Below are positions 1 to 11,300 of a DNA stretch of 64,000 bases, piece by piece. The stretch's first letter is position 1, and every line of letters begins with the position of its first letter. Below the pieces are notes generated by a model. That model had not been told where the DNA came from. It worked only from the letters and a program-made list of their open reading frames with translations, and ran no database searches. The stretch is taken from NCBI GenBank assembly GCA_022578605.1, contig MU394068.1:1-64000 (forward strand), read 5' to 3'. The DNA comes from Camillea tinctor. Taxonomy: Eukaryota; Ascomycota; Sordariomycetes; Xylariales; Xylariaceae. The position numbers and the translations under genes are program-made.

Positions 1-1795
1 ATAATAATAAAGTTTATTAAAAAATATATAAACAATTTAAAATATTAAAATATAATTATTGTATTAAAAAAAAGTCTCGATAAAAACGTTAAATCTTTTT
101 TAAAGCTTAACTACTTTTTTAATATTTATAAAAAACTTTTATACAACATTAATTAATAAAAAAACAATTATTTTTATATACTTAAATTTATAATTAAAAA
201 AATTTTAATATTAGCTTATAATAATAAATATTATTTTAGTATAAATAAAATAATAAAAAAATTAAAAAAGTACGCTATTTAAAAAAAAATAAAGCTAATT
301 AAGCAATATATTAAATATTATTTAGTTTATAAGCTTTATTATACAAATTAAAATAAGCTATTTAAAAATTATTAACTAATTAAACTAAGTAATTTTAAAC
401 TAATAAAAATAATTATAATCGATTTTATAATTAAACTTTTTTTAGTTTCTTTTATAAGCATTTTATAACAATTATTAAAATTAAAAAAGTATAAATTACA
501 TTTTAACGCTTTAATAATAAATACTTATATTATATTAAAATAATCTTTATTTATACTTAAAAATGTGCGCTATATAGCAAAAAACTAAATAAAAGCACTA
601 ATATAACAATTGTTACTATTTAATTAAAAAGTGCTTAGCAAAATTATTTTAAATTAAAACTATAAATTTACTTTAAAATTTTAAAAAGGAATATAAAAAG
701 CACTTAAAGCATAACTTTTAATAATAATAACTTATTATTTTTAAACAAATAAACTATTTAAAAAAAAAAATTAAATAGTTAAAATAGCTATTAAATATTA
801 CTATTTTAAAAATTTAAAAAATAATTAAGTAAAACTATTACTTAAATTATAATAAAATTTAAACGCAGCGTATTTAAAAGCAATTTAATTATTTTTTTAT
901 AAGTAACTTTTTAATTATTGTTTGCTAAAACTTAATAACGTTTTAATTAAAAATAACATAAAATCCTAACTATTTAAAAAAATATAATACTTAAAAGAAC
1001 ATTTACGTAAAAATGCAAAATTAGCAATAAACTTTATTATTGCTAAAATTAAGTAAATTTATAATTAAAAATACTATTTAGTTAAATTTAATAAAAAAAA
1101 TTAAGTTTATTTAAAGTTATATTAAAAATACTATTTACTTAAAAAGCTAACTTAAAAATTTTCTTAATAACGCGCAAGTTTATAAAAAATTAAAAAAAAA
1201 ATAAAACGATTAACATATAAATTAAAATTACTTAAAACCATAAAAATTTACTTAATAATTTTAATTGCTTAACTATTTAAAAGACTTAATAAAAAAAATC
1301 TTTTTTATTAAATAGCACTACTTTTTAAACTAATTAAAAACGACCAAAAAAACCCTAAAAAAGCAGAAAAATCTTTTAAAATTAAAACTATTATAAAGCA
1401 TTAAATAAATCAAGAAAATTTTAAGTATTTAATAAAATAAAAAAGCTACAACTATAAAAATAATTAATAAAAGTTAAAATAGCAATTAAAAAATATTAAA
1501 GAACTAATAAAAAAATATTAAAAGCGTTAATTAAAAAAAAGACTTATATTGCTACAAAAAAAAAAGTATTTAAATTAAAAAAAAATTGTAGTTAACTTTT
1601 TAAAAAAAATTAAAATAAAAGTTTACTAATTAAAAATAAACAACTGCAAAAAAAACTATAAAGAAAGCTTAAAAAAGTTTAAAATAATGTTTAATAAAAG
1701 CATTAAAGTTTTTTATCGTAAGCAGCATTTAATGCAATTATTATATATTAAAAAGTGCGTAATACTTTACATAAATAAAATAAAATAAAAACTAA

Positions 1796-1809
1796 TACTA
1801 GTACTAGTA
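1796..1809. repeat. 14-bp perfect palindrome in AT block
   Basis: TACTAGTACTAGTA reads the same on both strands. It lies about 20 bp left of a second dyad, inside the AT-rich block. It may be part of a transposon end, but no element boundary could be proved. Confidence 0.6.
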
Positions 1810-1828
1810 AATAAAATAAAAAAATAGC

Positions 1829-1865
1829 AACATTTAATGTACAGCGTAGCTGCACATTTAATGTT
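1829..1865. repeat. Imperfect inverted repeat (17-bp arms)
   Basis: The arms 1829-1845 and 1849-1865 pair at 15 of 17 positions across a 3-base spacer. Each arm contains ACATTTAATGT, and a third related copy, GCATTTAATGC, lies at 1725-1735. One of the two mismatches is an A opposite C, as expected if a former G was turned to A. This could be a palindromic transposon end or the junction of two decayed elements. Confidence 0.55.
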
Positions 1866-3855
1866 ACACCTTTTCATCTTTTTACATACTTATAATACTA
1901 CTTTATACTGCCATATTTTGCATTAAGTTTTTAATTAATATATTAAACTTTTTAAATAATATATAAACAGCTTTAAAGCTAAAAAGTTATTTATAATTAT
2001 TTATAAAGTGTTAATTAAAGCTTTTAACAAAGCTTTAAAAATTAAATTAGCTATAAAAAGTTTAAAAAAAAACTTTTTTTTAAAGAAGTTTTAATAAAAA
2101 AGCATAAAAAAAACGTTTTTATTTTTTATTTTTATTACATTTTTTATTAAATTAAAATAAGTTAAAATTATTAATTACAATTAATTAAATTAATATATAA
2201 TAATAACTATAAATAAAAAAAATACTTATATTTAAGTAATATTTATATGCGCAATAATGTATTAAAAATAATTAATTATTTATTAAATTTATTAATTAAA
2301 ATTACAATTTAAAAGCAATTTTAATTTATTTATAAATAAAATTTTAATTTATTTATAAATGTAACTTTAATTTATTTGCAAATATAATTAGTTGCGCAAT
2401 TAAATTAATATAAATTACAATTAACTTTGCAACTATAAAATAAAAAAAATACTTTTATTTAAAAAGCGCATATACTTATAACAGTATATTAAAGCTAACT
2501 AAATGTCTTTAAGCTTAGTGTGTAGCAGATGTGTGGCATACCGTAGCAATAGGCATTCCGATATAGCGGGCACCACTATTTTTTGGTGTGAAAGGATTGG
2601 TACGCTTCAAACCACCTCCACAGTCGAGTTCTCTCCATATATACGGACGCACTTACCAGCAACCGGACCGCCCCTATTCCACTCCATCACGGTTGACGCT
2701 CTGGCCATTATGATGCATGTCAATACGTAAATATCATCAGTCTCGCGAGCTATCTAACATACTACAAATAGATATTATTAAAACGGGACCAAAAACTGAT
2801 ATCCATTCTGCAATCGTCCTTGTCAATTTACAGCAGAAACAAACCTCAAGACTCTGAAGCCCCCTACTCCCCTCCTCTTCACCCCACAGGGACAATAAAC
2901 TTATAGGTTATTATACTACTGCTGCGATCGACCAACCCATTACCCCGTAAAGAGAAATGGATTTTTTTGTTAAGAAACAAAAGGTGACCAAAAACGGTAT
3001 TCCTAATTTATAATTAACCAGCTCAGACACCACGAAACGTGGTTCCAATCAGCTGAACCCACGAGGAATTTCTAGTTTTAGGTTATATAAAAAGACCAAA
3101 ACAAACACAAAAAAAAAGAAAAGAAACAAAGACAGACATGCGGAGTCTTAAACCCAAACCAAAACGAGAAACCCCCTAAACAGGAAGAAAGGGATGAAAG
3201 AAGATTACTTAAGCATCGAAATCCGTCGAAAAGGGATTCGAAAGAGAAAAAAAAAAGGAGGGGTTGGGAAGAAAGGGCATTGATGGAGCTTTGAATCGAG
3301 AAAAGCAGCCATTTTGGATTTTTGGTACATACACTACCAACCGTATAGCGAGAGAGTAAGAATACGCGGATCGGTTTTAGCAGCGACGGATGGCCCATTC
3401 CGGGTGGGACTTTAGACGGGCTGTTTTAGTTATGGCTTGGCTTGGTCCGGCTTTGGGAGGATTTAGTACTGCATTTTTTTTCCTTACAACTTGTGCTATG
3501 TGTACGGAATACCTACATGTTATCCGCTGATATACACATAGGGATTGCATAGAAGATACATACGTCGATAAATACCAAAGGTAGGGTTCAGTGCACTTAC
3601 ACTACATAGACACTGCACCTTCTCTTAAGCACACTACATACAAATCTAGTGTATAGATTCAATGTGGCAGGTCCATATCATTATGTGCAGTAGGAGAACA
3701 CATGGTCTGTGCTTCTACTCCTCGGTCTTCTTCCCTCTTTTTGTTTTTGGTGAGGGCTGGCAGGCGACGAAAAAAAAAAAAGGAAGAGTTTAGATTCGCT
3801 GGAAGTTTAGCCCGTGAACTAATAAATGTCTCCGAGAAAAAGAAAAAATCATTTA

Positions 3856-3878
3856 TGTGTGTGTGTGTGTGTGTGTGT
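3856..3878. repeat. TG dinucleotide microsatellite
   Basis: About eleven and a half uninterrupted TG units in intergenic sequence. Confidence 0.95.
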
Positions 3879-4729
3879 AAGTGAATTGCCGCTCGCCTCG
3901 CCCCTCCCCTTTCCCCCTTGAACATTAATCCCGAAATACGAAGTTCCTTTTTTTTAACACTACACTACTTTTCCTTTTCTTTGCCACAGGGTTTATTACA
4001 ACTACACTACCCCTTTTTTGAATCGGGGGGTGGCGTATGGAGGAGGTAAATAATGGTAAGGGGAAAAAACATACACATAGATTTCCGCACTGCAGCAGTG
4101 CTGCTATGGGAAAATATCCAAGTTACGCTATTTTTGTCCTTTTTTAGAGGACGTGGCGGCCGTTAACACGTACATGACTTACGTGCGATGATCTAGACTT
4201 ATGACTTAGCTCCCGTTATCCCGCAACGGGTGTCTTCTTTTTTTTCTTCTGTAGCGTGTACGTATGAAAAGTCTTTGACGTATATACATAGAGCAGTGAG
4301 TTAGAATCCCCTCCTTCCCCCCCCCCCGGATTCGGACCGGCTTAGTTCGGTGGGTGGATCACGGAAGAGTCGGGGGAAGAAGACCTGATATCATAGAAAA
4401 CCAGCTTGCGTACGTAGTGTAGCTTGTGTGATAATCAGCCACCACCGCTTGTTCCCCATCCCCCCGCGATACGGCACATTGCGTAATCGATGGTTTGGTC
4501 TGGACCCGTTTAGGTGGTTTCGGAGGAGGTTGTGATGACGATACGGGATACGAGGATGCGGTTAAGAAAGTTTGAGGGTTGTCTACGTAACGGCGAGGAT
4601 GAGGATGATTTATGTCATGTGGGTTCGTGGTTATCTACTGTCTAGGTATGCTGATATCAGTGAAAGTTGGCAGTAAACTGAACTAAGTGTGTCTCTTATT
4701 CCTTCTTGCGTTGTCATCTTGACGTGTCC

Positions 4730-4745
4730 TTTTTTTTTTTTTTTT
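4730..4745. repeat. T16 homopolymer
   Basis: Sixteen consecutive T in the spacer left of the WW-domain gene. Confidence 0.9.
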
Positions 4746-7700
4746 CCAGCTAGGGATTGAGCGTATGAGATACGCTTGTCGTAAGATTATTCGATGCTGC
4801 TGGTTCTGAATAAGCAGAGATGGGCGTTGGGAATTCTTGTAAAGAACCCAGTCGTAGTATCTATCATAATTTCGTTGTTTTCCTTCCTGGATCCAATATA
4901 TGACATATAGTTCTCAAGTAGTGACTAGATACCAAAATATAGCAATGCTCAGTTCTCAATCTTGTTCACACTGCCAGGAGAGCGTGGTTGTTAATACAGA
5001 TATTCTGCTGTTATGTCCCAGGGTTGGTGAGTAACTATATAATACAGAATTGGGATTCAATGACCACTCGGTCATTGGGAGAATCTTTTGGTCTCATGGT
5101 ATAATGGTGTTGCCCAATACACTGTTGTAACATCTGCCAAATTTCGGGTTATGTCATAGCATCGGCTCAAAGGGAAGGGGTGCTTGTTGAAACTCCTTTT
5201 CATGGTCAATTTTAACTTAATTATCTGTGCAGTAATAAATGATCCAGCATGACGAGTGAGCAAGTTCATCTTATTTCTTCGATATTTATCAGTAGAAGAG
5301 ATTATGCATAGAGAAGCTGAAGTCTCATGAACTGGAATACAAAATGGGACGAGAATCAGACTGGAGCTTACATCTTTCCAAAGCCACGCTCATCAAATTA
5401 TTATCAGTATATCACTACAGCTTGCAGATATTAAAGAGGAACATAGCTGGGTTTCTGTTGAAATACAGTTTCTATCGTAATGGAGATCCGGAAACTATCG
5501 TTCTCAGGTTTTCAGATGTCTTAGAAGTATTGCAAGAACAGAAGAAACCCCCCATTGATAGATACATCAACTAGATAATGATATTGCTCAACAACGCCTG
5601 GGTTCTTCCATTGACTTACCTCGTTTCCCCTTAATGATTTATAGAAGCAATATTTCAAGTAAAGACACGTTATATCCGTAGAGTTGTTTCCCTCAGAATA
5701 AATACACACAGAGTTTTTGATTCTAGATCCTATCTGGTAATCTCGAAAGAATGGGCTACGATAATCTATAAATTCTTTATATACATTAAATTATCTATAT
5801 TTAGAAATATTGAACTAGTTATGGAATCATGTTCCTCATACGATTCTCTTCCTAATTCTAAACATCGTTTTTTCTTTTGGCAGGAGACGTATATATCGTG
5901 CTTTATATGCTGGGGTCCAGTACTCTCATTGAGAACTGTGGATTGCGCAAGACGAAGTGAAGAAGAGAGAGCGTAGATATGCTTGATCCACAGACATATC
6001 CTTTACTAGAACCCAATAAATTATAGCTAGTACACCAACAAACAGAGTACATATGTACACCTGTAGATCAGATTCGGAAGCAAGGCGCTGATAGGTAACC
6101 ACAGGAAGCAAATTAAGGATATATGCCTTTTTGACACGATGTGAGATCTGACCAGGCACGCGTATATCTGTGGAGTTAAGGATGTAAAATGCATGTTAGG
6201 TAACGGCGTTATGATATGTGTGGGCGCCCTGCTCACATGGAACGGGATGATCCCCCGGCAACAAAATCGCCAATCGAGATTCTAGGAGATTACGCAAAAC
6301 CCGATCTTCAGTTATTAACCTCTCGTAGTATTTCTCTCCACGATCTTCACCAGATTGGGGTTTCTCACCAGATCTGATTGGCCCACCAAACTTGGGATGG
6401 AAAATCGACGTCTCGGGATCGACGTGCCGGAATCCTTCCACCAGGGTCGAAATATGTAAGCTGGTAAGTACCGTGGCCGAATTCCGATTATTGTTACATT
6501 GAATCTGATATTTCCCTTTCCTTTTATCTACCTAACCTAATTATCTAATGACGTACATTACATAGCAGAGAGCATTAGCCTAGAGAGGAATGAGGACGTA
6601 CGATCGATGAATTAGGTCAGATTAGAAGCGTAGGTACTAGGTAAGATTATATGTAAACCACAGGATGTAAATAGTACTCTCATTGTAACAGTTTAGTACT
6701 GCTGAGAGCTCTCTATTAAGAAATTAGTAACATTGAGAACATGCTTTGGAATGCCGCCGTATTGTTTCCATCAATCCCTCATAGGAAAGTCAACCCATGT
6801 GTTTTATGGGTACCTAACAAAATTTCAATACACAGACAGAATATAGGTCATATGAATTCTAATCTCTAATTTAAATTGGTATTTTCGTTAAACCATACAT
6901 ATTTAGTGCCCAGTATCTATTGATATTGTGGACGTTGTGTATTATATAGTAGTTTTCATGTCTCTGCGTATAAGAAACGTCGATGCATGGCATATATTCA
7001 AGTATCTACACGAAATGACACACCTATATTAGATTGTCCTCTACAAGATCATATAAGTTACTGTTGTTCGTAAGTGTTAGGTGTTTCTTATTCTGCCTCA
7101 GTGCTACACGCAGAAATCTTGGCCTCGGCCTTCAATGACTACTGTAAGCTTATAGGTTACATGACACCCATTTCATCTTCTGTGGTTCATTTACTAAGCA
7201 ACGGCCTCAAGATCTTATCCTTTTAATATACATATATTGGCATACACACATGTATAAGTTCTAGTCTCTGTATAGGTAGTTTGTATTTCCCATCACGAGA
7301 ATCTCTAGTGGGCCTAGACCCTTGTGAGTAAACTGGGGTCTGGACCATCACCATCATGGGGGCGGGGCAAGAGATCTGGACCAAGGGGGGAACCCTTACT
7401 CCGCTGAATCCCTTGCTGCAATTAGGGAATTGTCTCGGTCACCGATATCTTTTCTGTCCTTTTTCAACCTTCCACCTCACGATCCTACCCACATATAGAG
7501 AGAGTATTGACTAACACATCCGATCTTCCTTATATCTCAATTAACTGCCTTCATAATACTCAGAAGCAGTATTGCCTTTTTCTTGTCAAGATCATATATA
7601 ACAGCTAACACTCCCCAGACATTGAATCAAGCATCGCTCGTTGGCTTGGCGCAGACCCTCACAGCTTCGAAATAAGAGTATGGGTCCATCGAGTTCAGCT

Positions 7701-8356
7701 CCTGCACGCTACAAGCCACCGTTCCATTCCCAAGCATCTAGAGCCGTATGGCGCATCTCAGGCTTCCATGATTGGGTTTAGCTGCCCATGATTGTATCTA
7801 ACATGGGTTAAAAGCTGGACTCACTTGCCCCTTTTCGGAGGCCTTCACGGCTTTCTAACCCCCCGAATCTGCCATCTGATTACTTTCTACGTTCATAAGG
7901 CCGCTTGGCTTGATCGGGCTGTTGGTGCCTCGCCTCTCTCGTAGACAATGTTGTTCTGGCCGCAATGCACGGAATCTTGACCGTTTTCCCATCTTCATAA
8001 TTTTTTTCGTCTTGAGTTATCTGCTTCAGCTTGTCTTGTGATCGACTAGGTACTATACCCTGTGACTTCGACTCGGTGATTCAGCGACTACATCTAGAAA
8101 TCTCATGATGCGACTGATTCTCGAGCTGGTGGTATAAACTGTAGAGTATACTATGCGAGAACTCTTTGTGTATTTAACCATCATTCGACCATTATAGGCA
8201 TCCACAGACAAATCAAAAATTCGTTCACGCACCCATTATCGTACCATTTCGTGGTATCCTCATCCGAAATCAGATTTTTGGCGGTCCTCAAACTGTTATT
8301 CACCAATCACAGTAGGTGAGAAATATCGGCTCCCGACCATCACTTCCACTTCGATT

Positions 8357-11300
8357 ATGGCGGCGTTGCCTAAAGGCTGGGAATGGGATTACGATGGTTC
8401 ACGGTGGTTTTATCGGTACAAGCCAACTGGGATAACGCAGTTCCAGTTCCCAAAACCAGGAGATGAGTTCCCGGAATTCGTTGGTCTCGGGGTTGGTCCT
8501 CTGGATCTCGTTCCCGAAGAAAGACTCGCCAGAGAGCAACAAGTAAAGAGGCACACATCTGACGGAAGCACCAAGTCTGGAACCGCATCGAGAATAAATA
8601 GTAAAGGCAAAGCGGATACCACTTCAAGTACAGAAGAGTACGGGATGAGTGCCACCGGTTATTTCGATCCAGAAAGTTTTATGTACACTGGGTCAAGTAG
8701 TAACAATGACGTGAGCCCAGTTGCTGGCGAAGACGGTGGAAGTATAGGCGCGGCAGTAAACCCAACTGGAAAAAAGAGTGTAGGTCAACTAAGAAGCCAA
8801 CAAAATGAAGGTATTATATCTCCTGGAGAAATATCAGCGGCCAAGACACCTAACGAACGGCTTATAGCATTCGAACTCCATGAAGATACTCGACAAGTTT
8901 GGACTCCTGTGGGATTTGTATCTGAGCTTGCTAGTAGCGACACCGCTAAATGCGCAGAAGAGCTGGCCCCGATTGAATTAGATGCAACATCTTCCACGCC
9001 GGTACCGATACGAACTGATGTTGCCCAAGATGTACCAGCTGAATTACCTACCCACAAGAGTCCAGCAGACCCAAAGCCAGCGGCGGTGCCTAGCCCGAAG
9101 CCTATGCAGCCGGTTGATTCGTATCCTTTGGTGTCGGCCTCCTTTGCATACCCGCCCCTGAAAACAGCAGAGGTTTCCAGTACAGCTACCAAGCCAGTTA
9201 ATACACACTCTGAAGAACTGAAGGTTCTTGCTTCTGAGCGACCAGCATCTGAAAATATGGGACAAACTCAGTTCCAGCCTTGGACACCCGCACAACGAAT
9301 CGTCGGGCAAAACTCACAATTGCCCAACAGAAACTCAATGAATTTATCGCAGGAATCTGTTCTTCAGACTCAGAATAACGATCTTGGGGATTTTGGGAAA
9401 AGACATTCTCTGTCAGGTGCCATAGGTAATCACACAGCAAATTCAGATATACCCGACGCGTTGAAAATACAAACAAAACAGAACGTCCTCGAGACTTCTC
9501 AGAATACCTTAAACTCACCAGCACCAGCGGTCTTGCAGCCTTCTGCACCTCCATATCAAGTGTTGGCCTCTCAAGCATCCCCAGAAAAACATCCTATCGT
9601 CATCCCTGGAAATGGGGCTAGACATGAGAGTATATCCTCGGGCAGTGGGAAACCTGATCCAAGCTATATAAAGATACAGCCTGGCTTGACGCATATTCCA
9701 TCGACACTAGAGCCTGGAGCTCAGCAAGAGCAAGTTCTATGCCTGGGAAGTCAAAAACCCCATATTGGTGCCCAAGAGACTCATATACCAACTCAAGTCG
9801 TGCCACATACACAAGCGCCTAACGACCACCTTCATAACAATAGGGTCAACACTATGCCAAACAAATTACCATCTCAAACTCCCACTAATGGACCACCAAG
9901 AATGAATGGGCCCGGGTTCCTGTTTTTCCATGAAATTCCTACTGGCAATGAAACGATGGGTACAGAACATGATCAACAACCAGAAGAAAACCCCAATGCA
10001 CAGATTCCTACCTCAAAAATGAATGCTAACCACCAACACCCTGAGGAGTCCCATGTAATCTTGACCGAGCCACTCCCTGTGATTGCGCCACTAGCATTAT
10101 CCAAACCGCAAAAATCATCAGCAAGCCCTGTTTCTCAACCCCCGGTGTCTTCTTCGAATACTACTTTAGACCAAATATCCGAGGGTATATCAGGATTTCA
10201 CGTTAGCCTTCCGCAAAGTGCAGAGGATAAGCCTTCAAACCCCATTGGAGTTGCTTATCAGAGCTCTACTCAGTCTTCTAGTCAATCGAATTCTACTGAA
10301 GTAGTTTCTGGGACCGGAAAGCTATCTACGGGAATCCCCGGAGCTGACCCTCAGCCTGGATCTGGTCAATATCAACTAGGACATACCGAGCAAGCCACTA
10401 CAAATTACTCAATGCCAGAAGGGGTTGTATCAGTGTCTAACCAGAGTCACAATCCAAGCCATCGTCCATCTATCTCTCAGTCCTTACAGAAACCGCCGAC
10501 TCCAGTACAGACTCCATCTCAGGCCACTTCACTGCCTAGACCACCACAAGGGCCAGGACCGGTCCACTACCCAGTATCATCTACTCATCCAAGCCCCCAA
10601 ACTGCTTTCTATCCTGTACAGAACTCAACTGCACAGCCTATAGATATTCCTGGCCACCCACAAGCAGGAAATAACCAGCAGAAACCATCGCAAGCTACTC
10701 AAATACATCAGCCTGGGTCTAAACTAAGTGGACCCAATGGACAGCCTAATGGTTCTTTACAGAGTCAGATTCAAGGGATGTCCTATGAGACACAGGCTGC
10801 TACTATCTCTAACCCCCAAACATATCCTATTCCACCGATAACATCGCCTATAACAAATTATCAAAATACGCAAATCACTGTTCAAGCTGGCAACATAGGG
10901 AATCAGACAGTGTCAACAGTTGGACAGCCGCCTTCAAGGCCATCTTCCGTACCTATGCCTCCACACCCGCAACATGGTGTTCAACGTCCACAATCGACAG
11001 TAAATCATGTTAATAATGGTCTCAATAACCCGAGCAAGCCTCCTCAAGGACATCAGGGGGTACCGAACGGGCCAGCTCCTATTACGGCTAATATGGGACA
11101 TCCTGGGTTTTCAACTTCACCGCATTGGCCCCAGCAGACTTCAATTCAAGGACAGCCGTTAAAACCTCCGGTTGCCATCATGTCCCCGAGTCAATTAGCT
11201 TCAGGCTCTAAACCAACCCAGTCGATGGTTTCTCAAGGCCAGAACCAGAGCTCATCTTCGTTTTCAAGCCCCAGCCATGCTCAACTGCAGCATGCATCTC

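Larger units (their letters stand above)
1..2500. repeat. AT-rich, RIP-like block (probable decayed transposon DNA)
   Basis: By eye almost every base here is A or T, with only scattered G and C, and runs of TTAATTAA-like sequence throughout. No reading frame of useful length survives on either strand. The change to ordinary composition near 2500 is abrupt. In filamentous ascomycetes this pattern is the usual result of repeat-induced point mutation acting on transposon copies, which turns CpA into TpA on both strands. I could not recover a recognisable transposase or reverse transcriptase frame, so the element type is unknown. The left end lies outside the window, so it could be a single relic or the edge of a larger AT-rich or centromeric region. 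Confidence 0.8.
2501..8356. other. 5.9-kb spacer without a recognisable gene
   Basis: Both strands carry only short frames with no recognisable family, and none joins convincingly through splice sites. It contains a TG microsatellite (3856-3878), a T16 run (4730-4745), and a Q-tRNA-like A box at about 5090 without a matching T arm. An 82-codon frame on the minus strand (6196-6441) is moderately protein-like but unrecognised. The last few hundred bases are presumably promoter and 5' leader of the gene starting at 8357. Confidence 0.55.

Noticed and set aside
5090..5160. Possible glutamine tRNA
   Set aside because: GGTCTCATGGTATAATGGT matches the start and A box of fungal Gln tRNAs, but no matching acceptor 3' strand, anticodon arm or T arm follows. 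At most it is a relic.
6196..6441. 82-codon minus-strand frame (contains YYERLITEDRVLRNLLESRLAILL)
   Set aside because: Moderately protein-like but isolated, unrecognised, and without supporting exons on either side.
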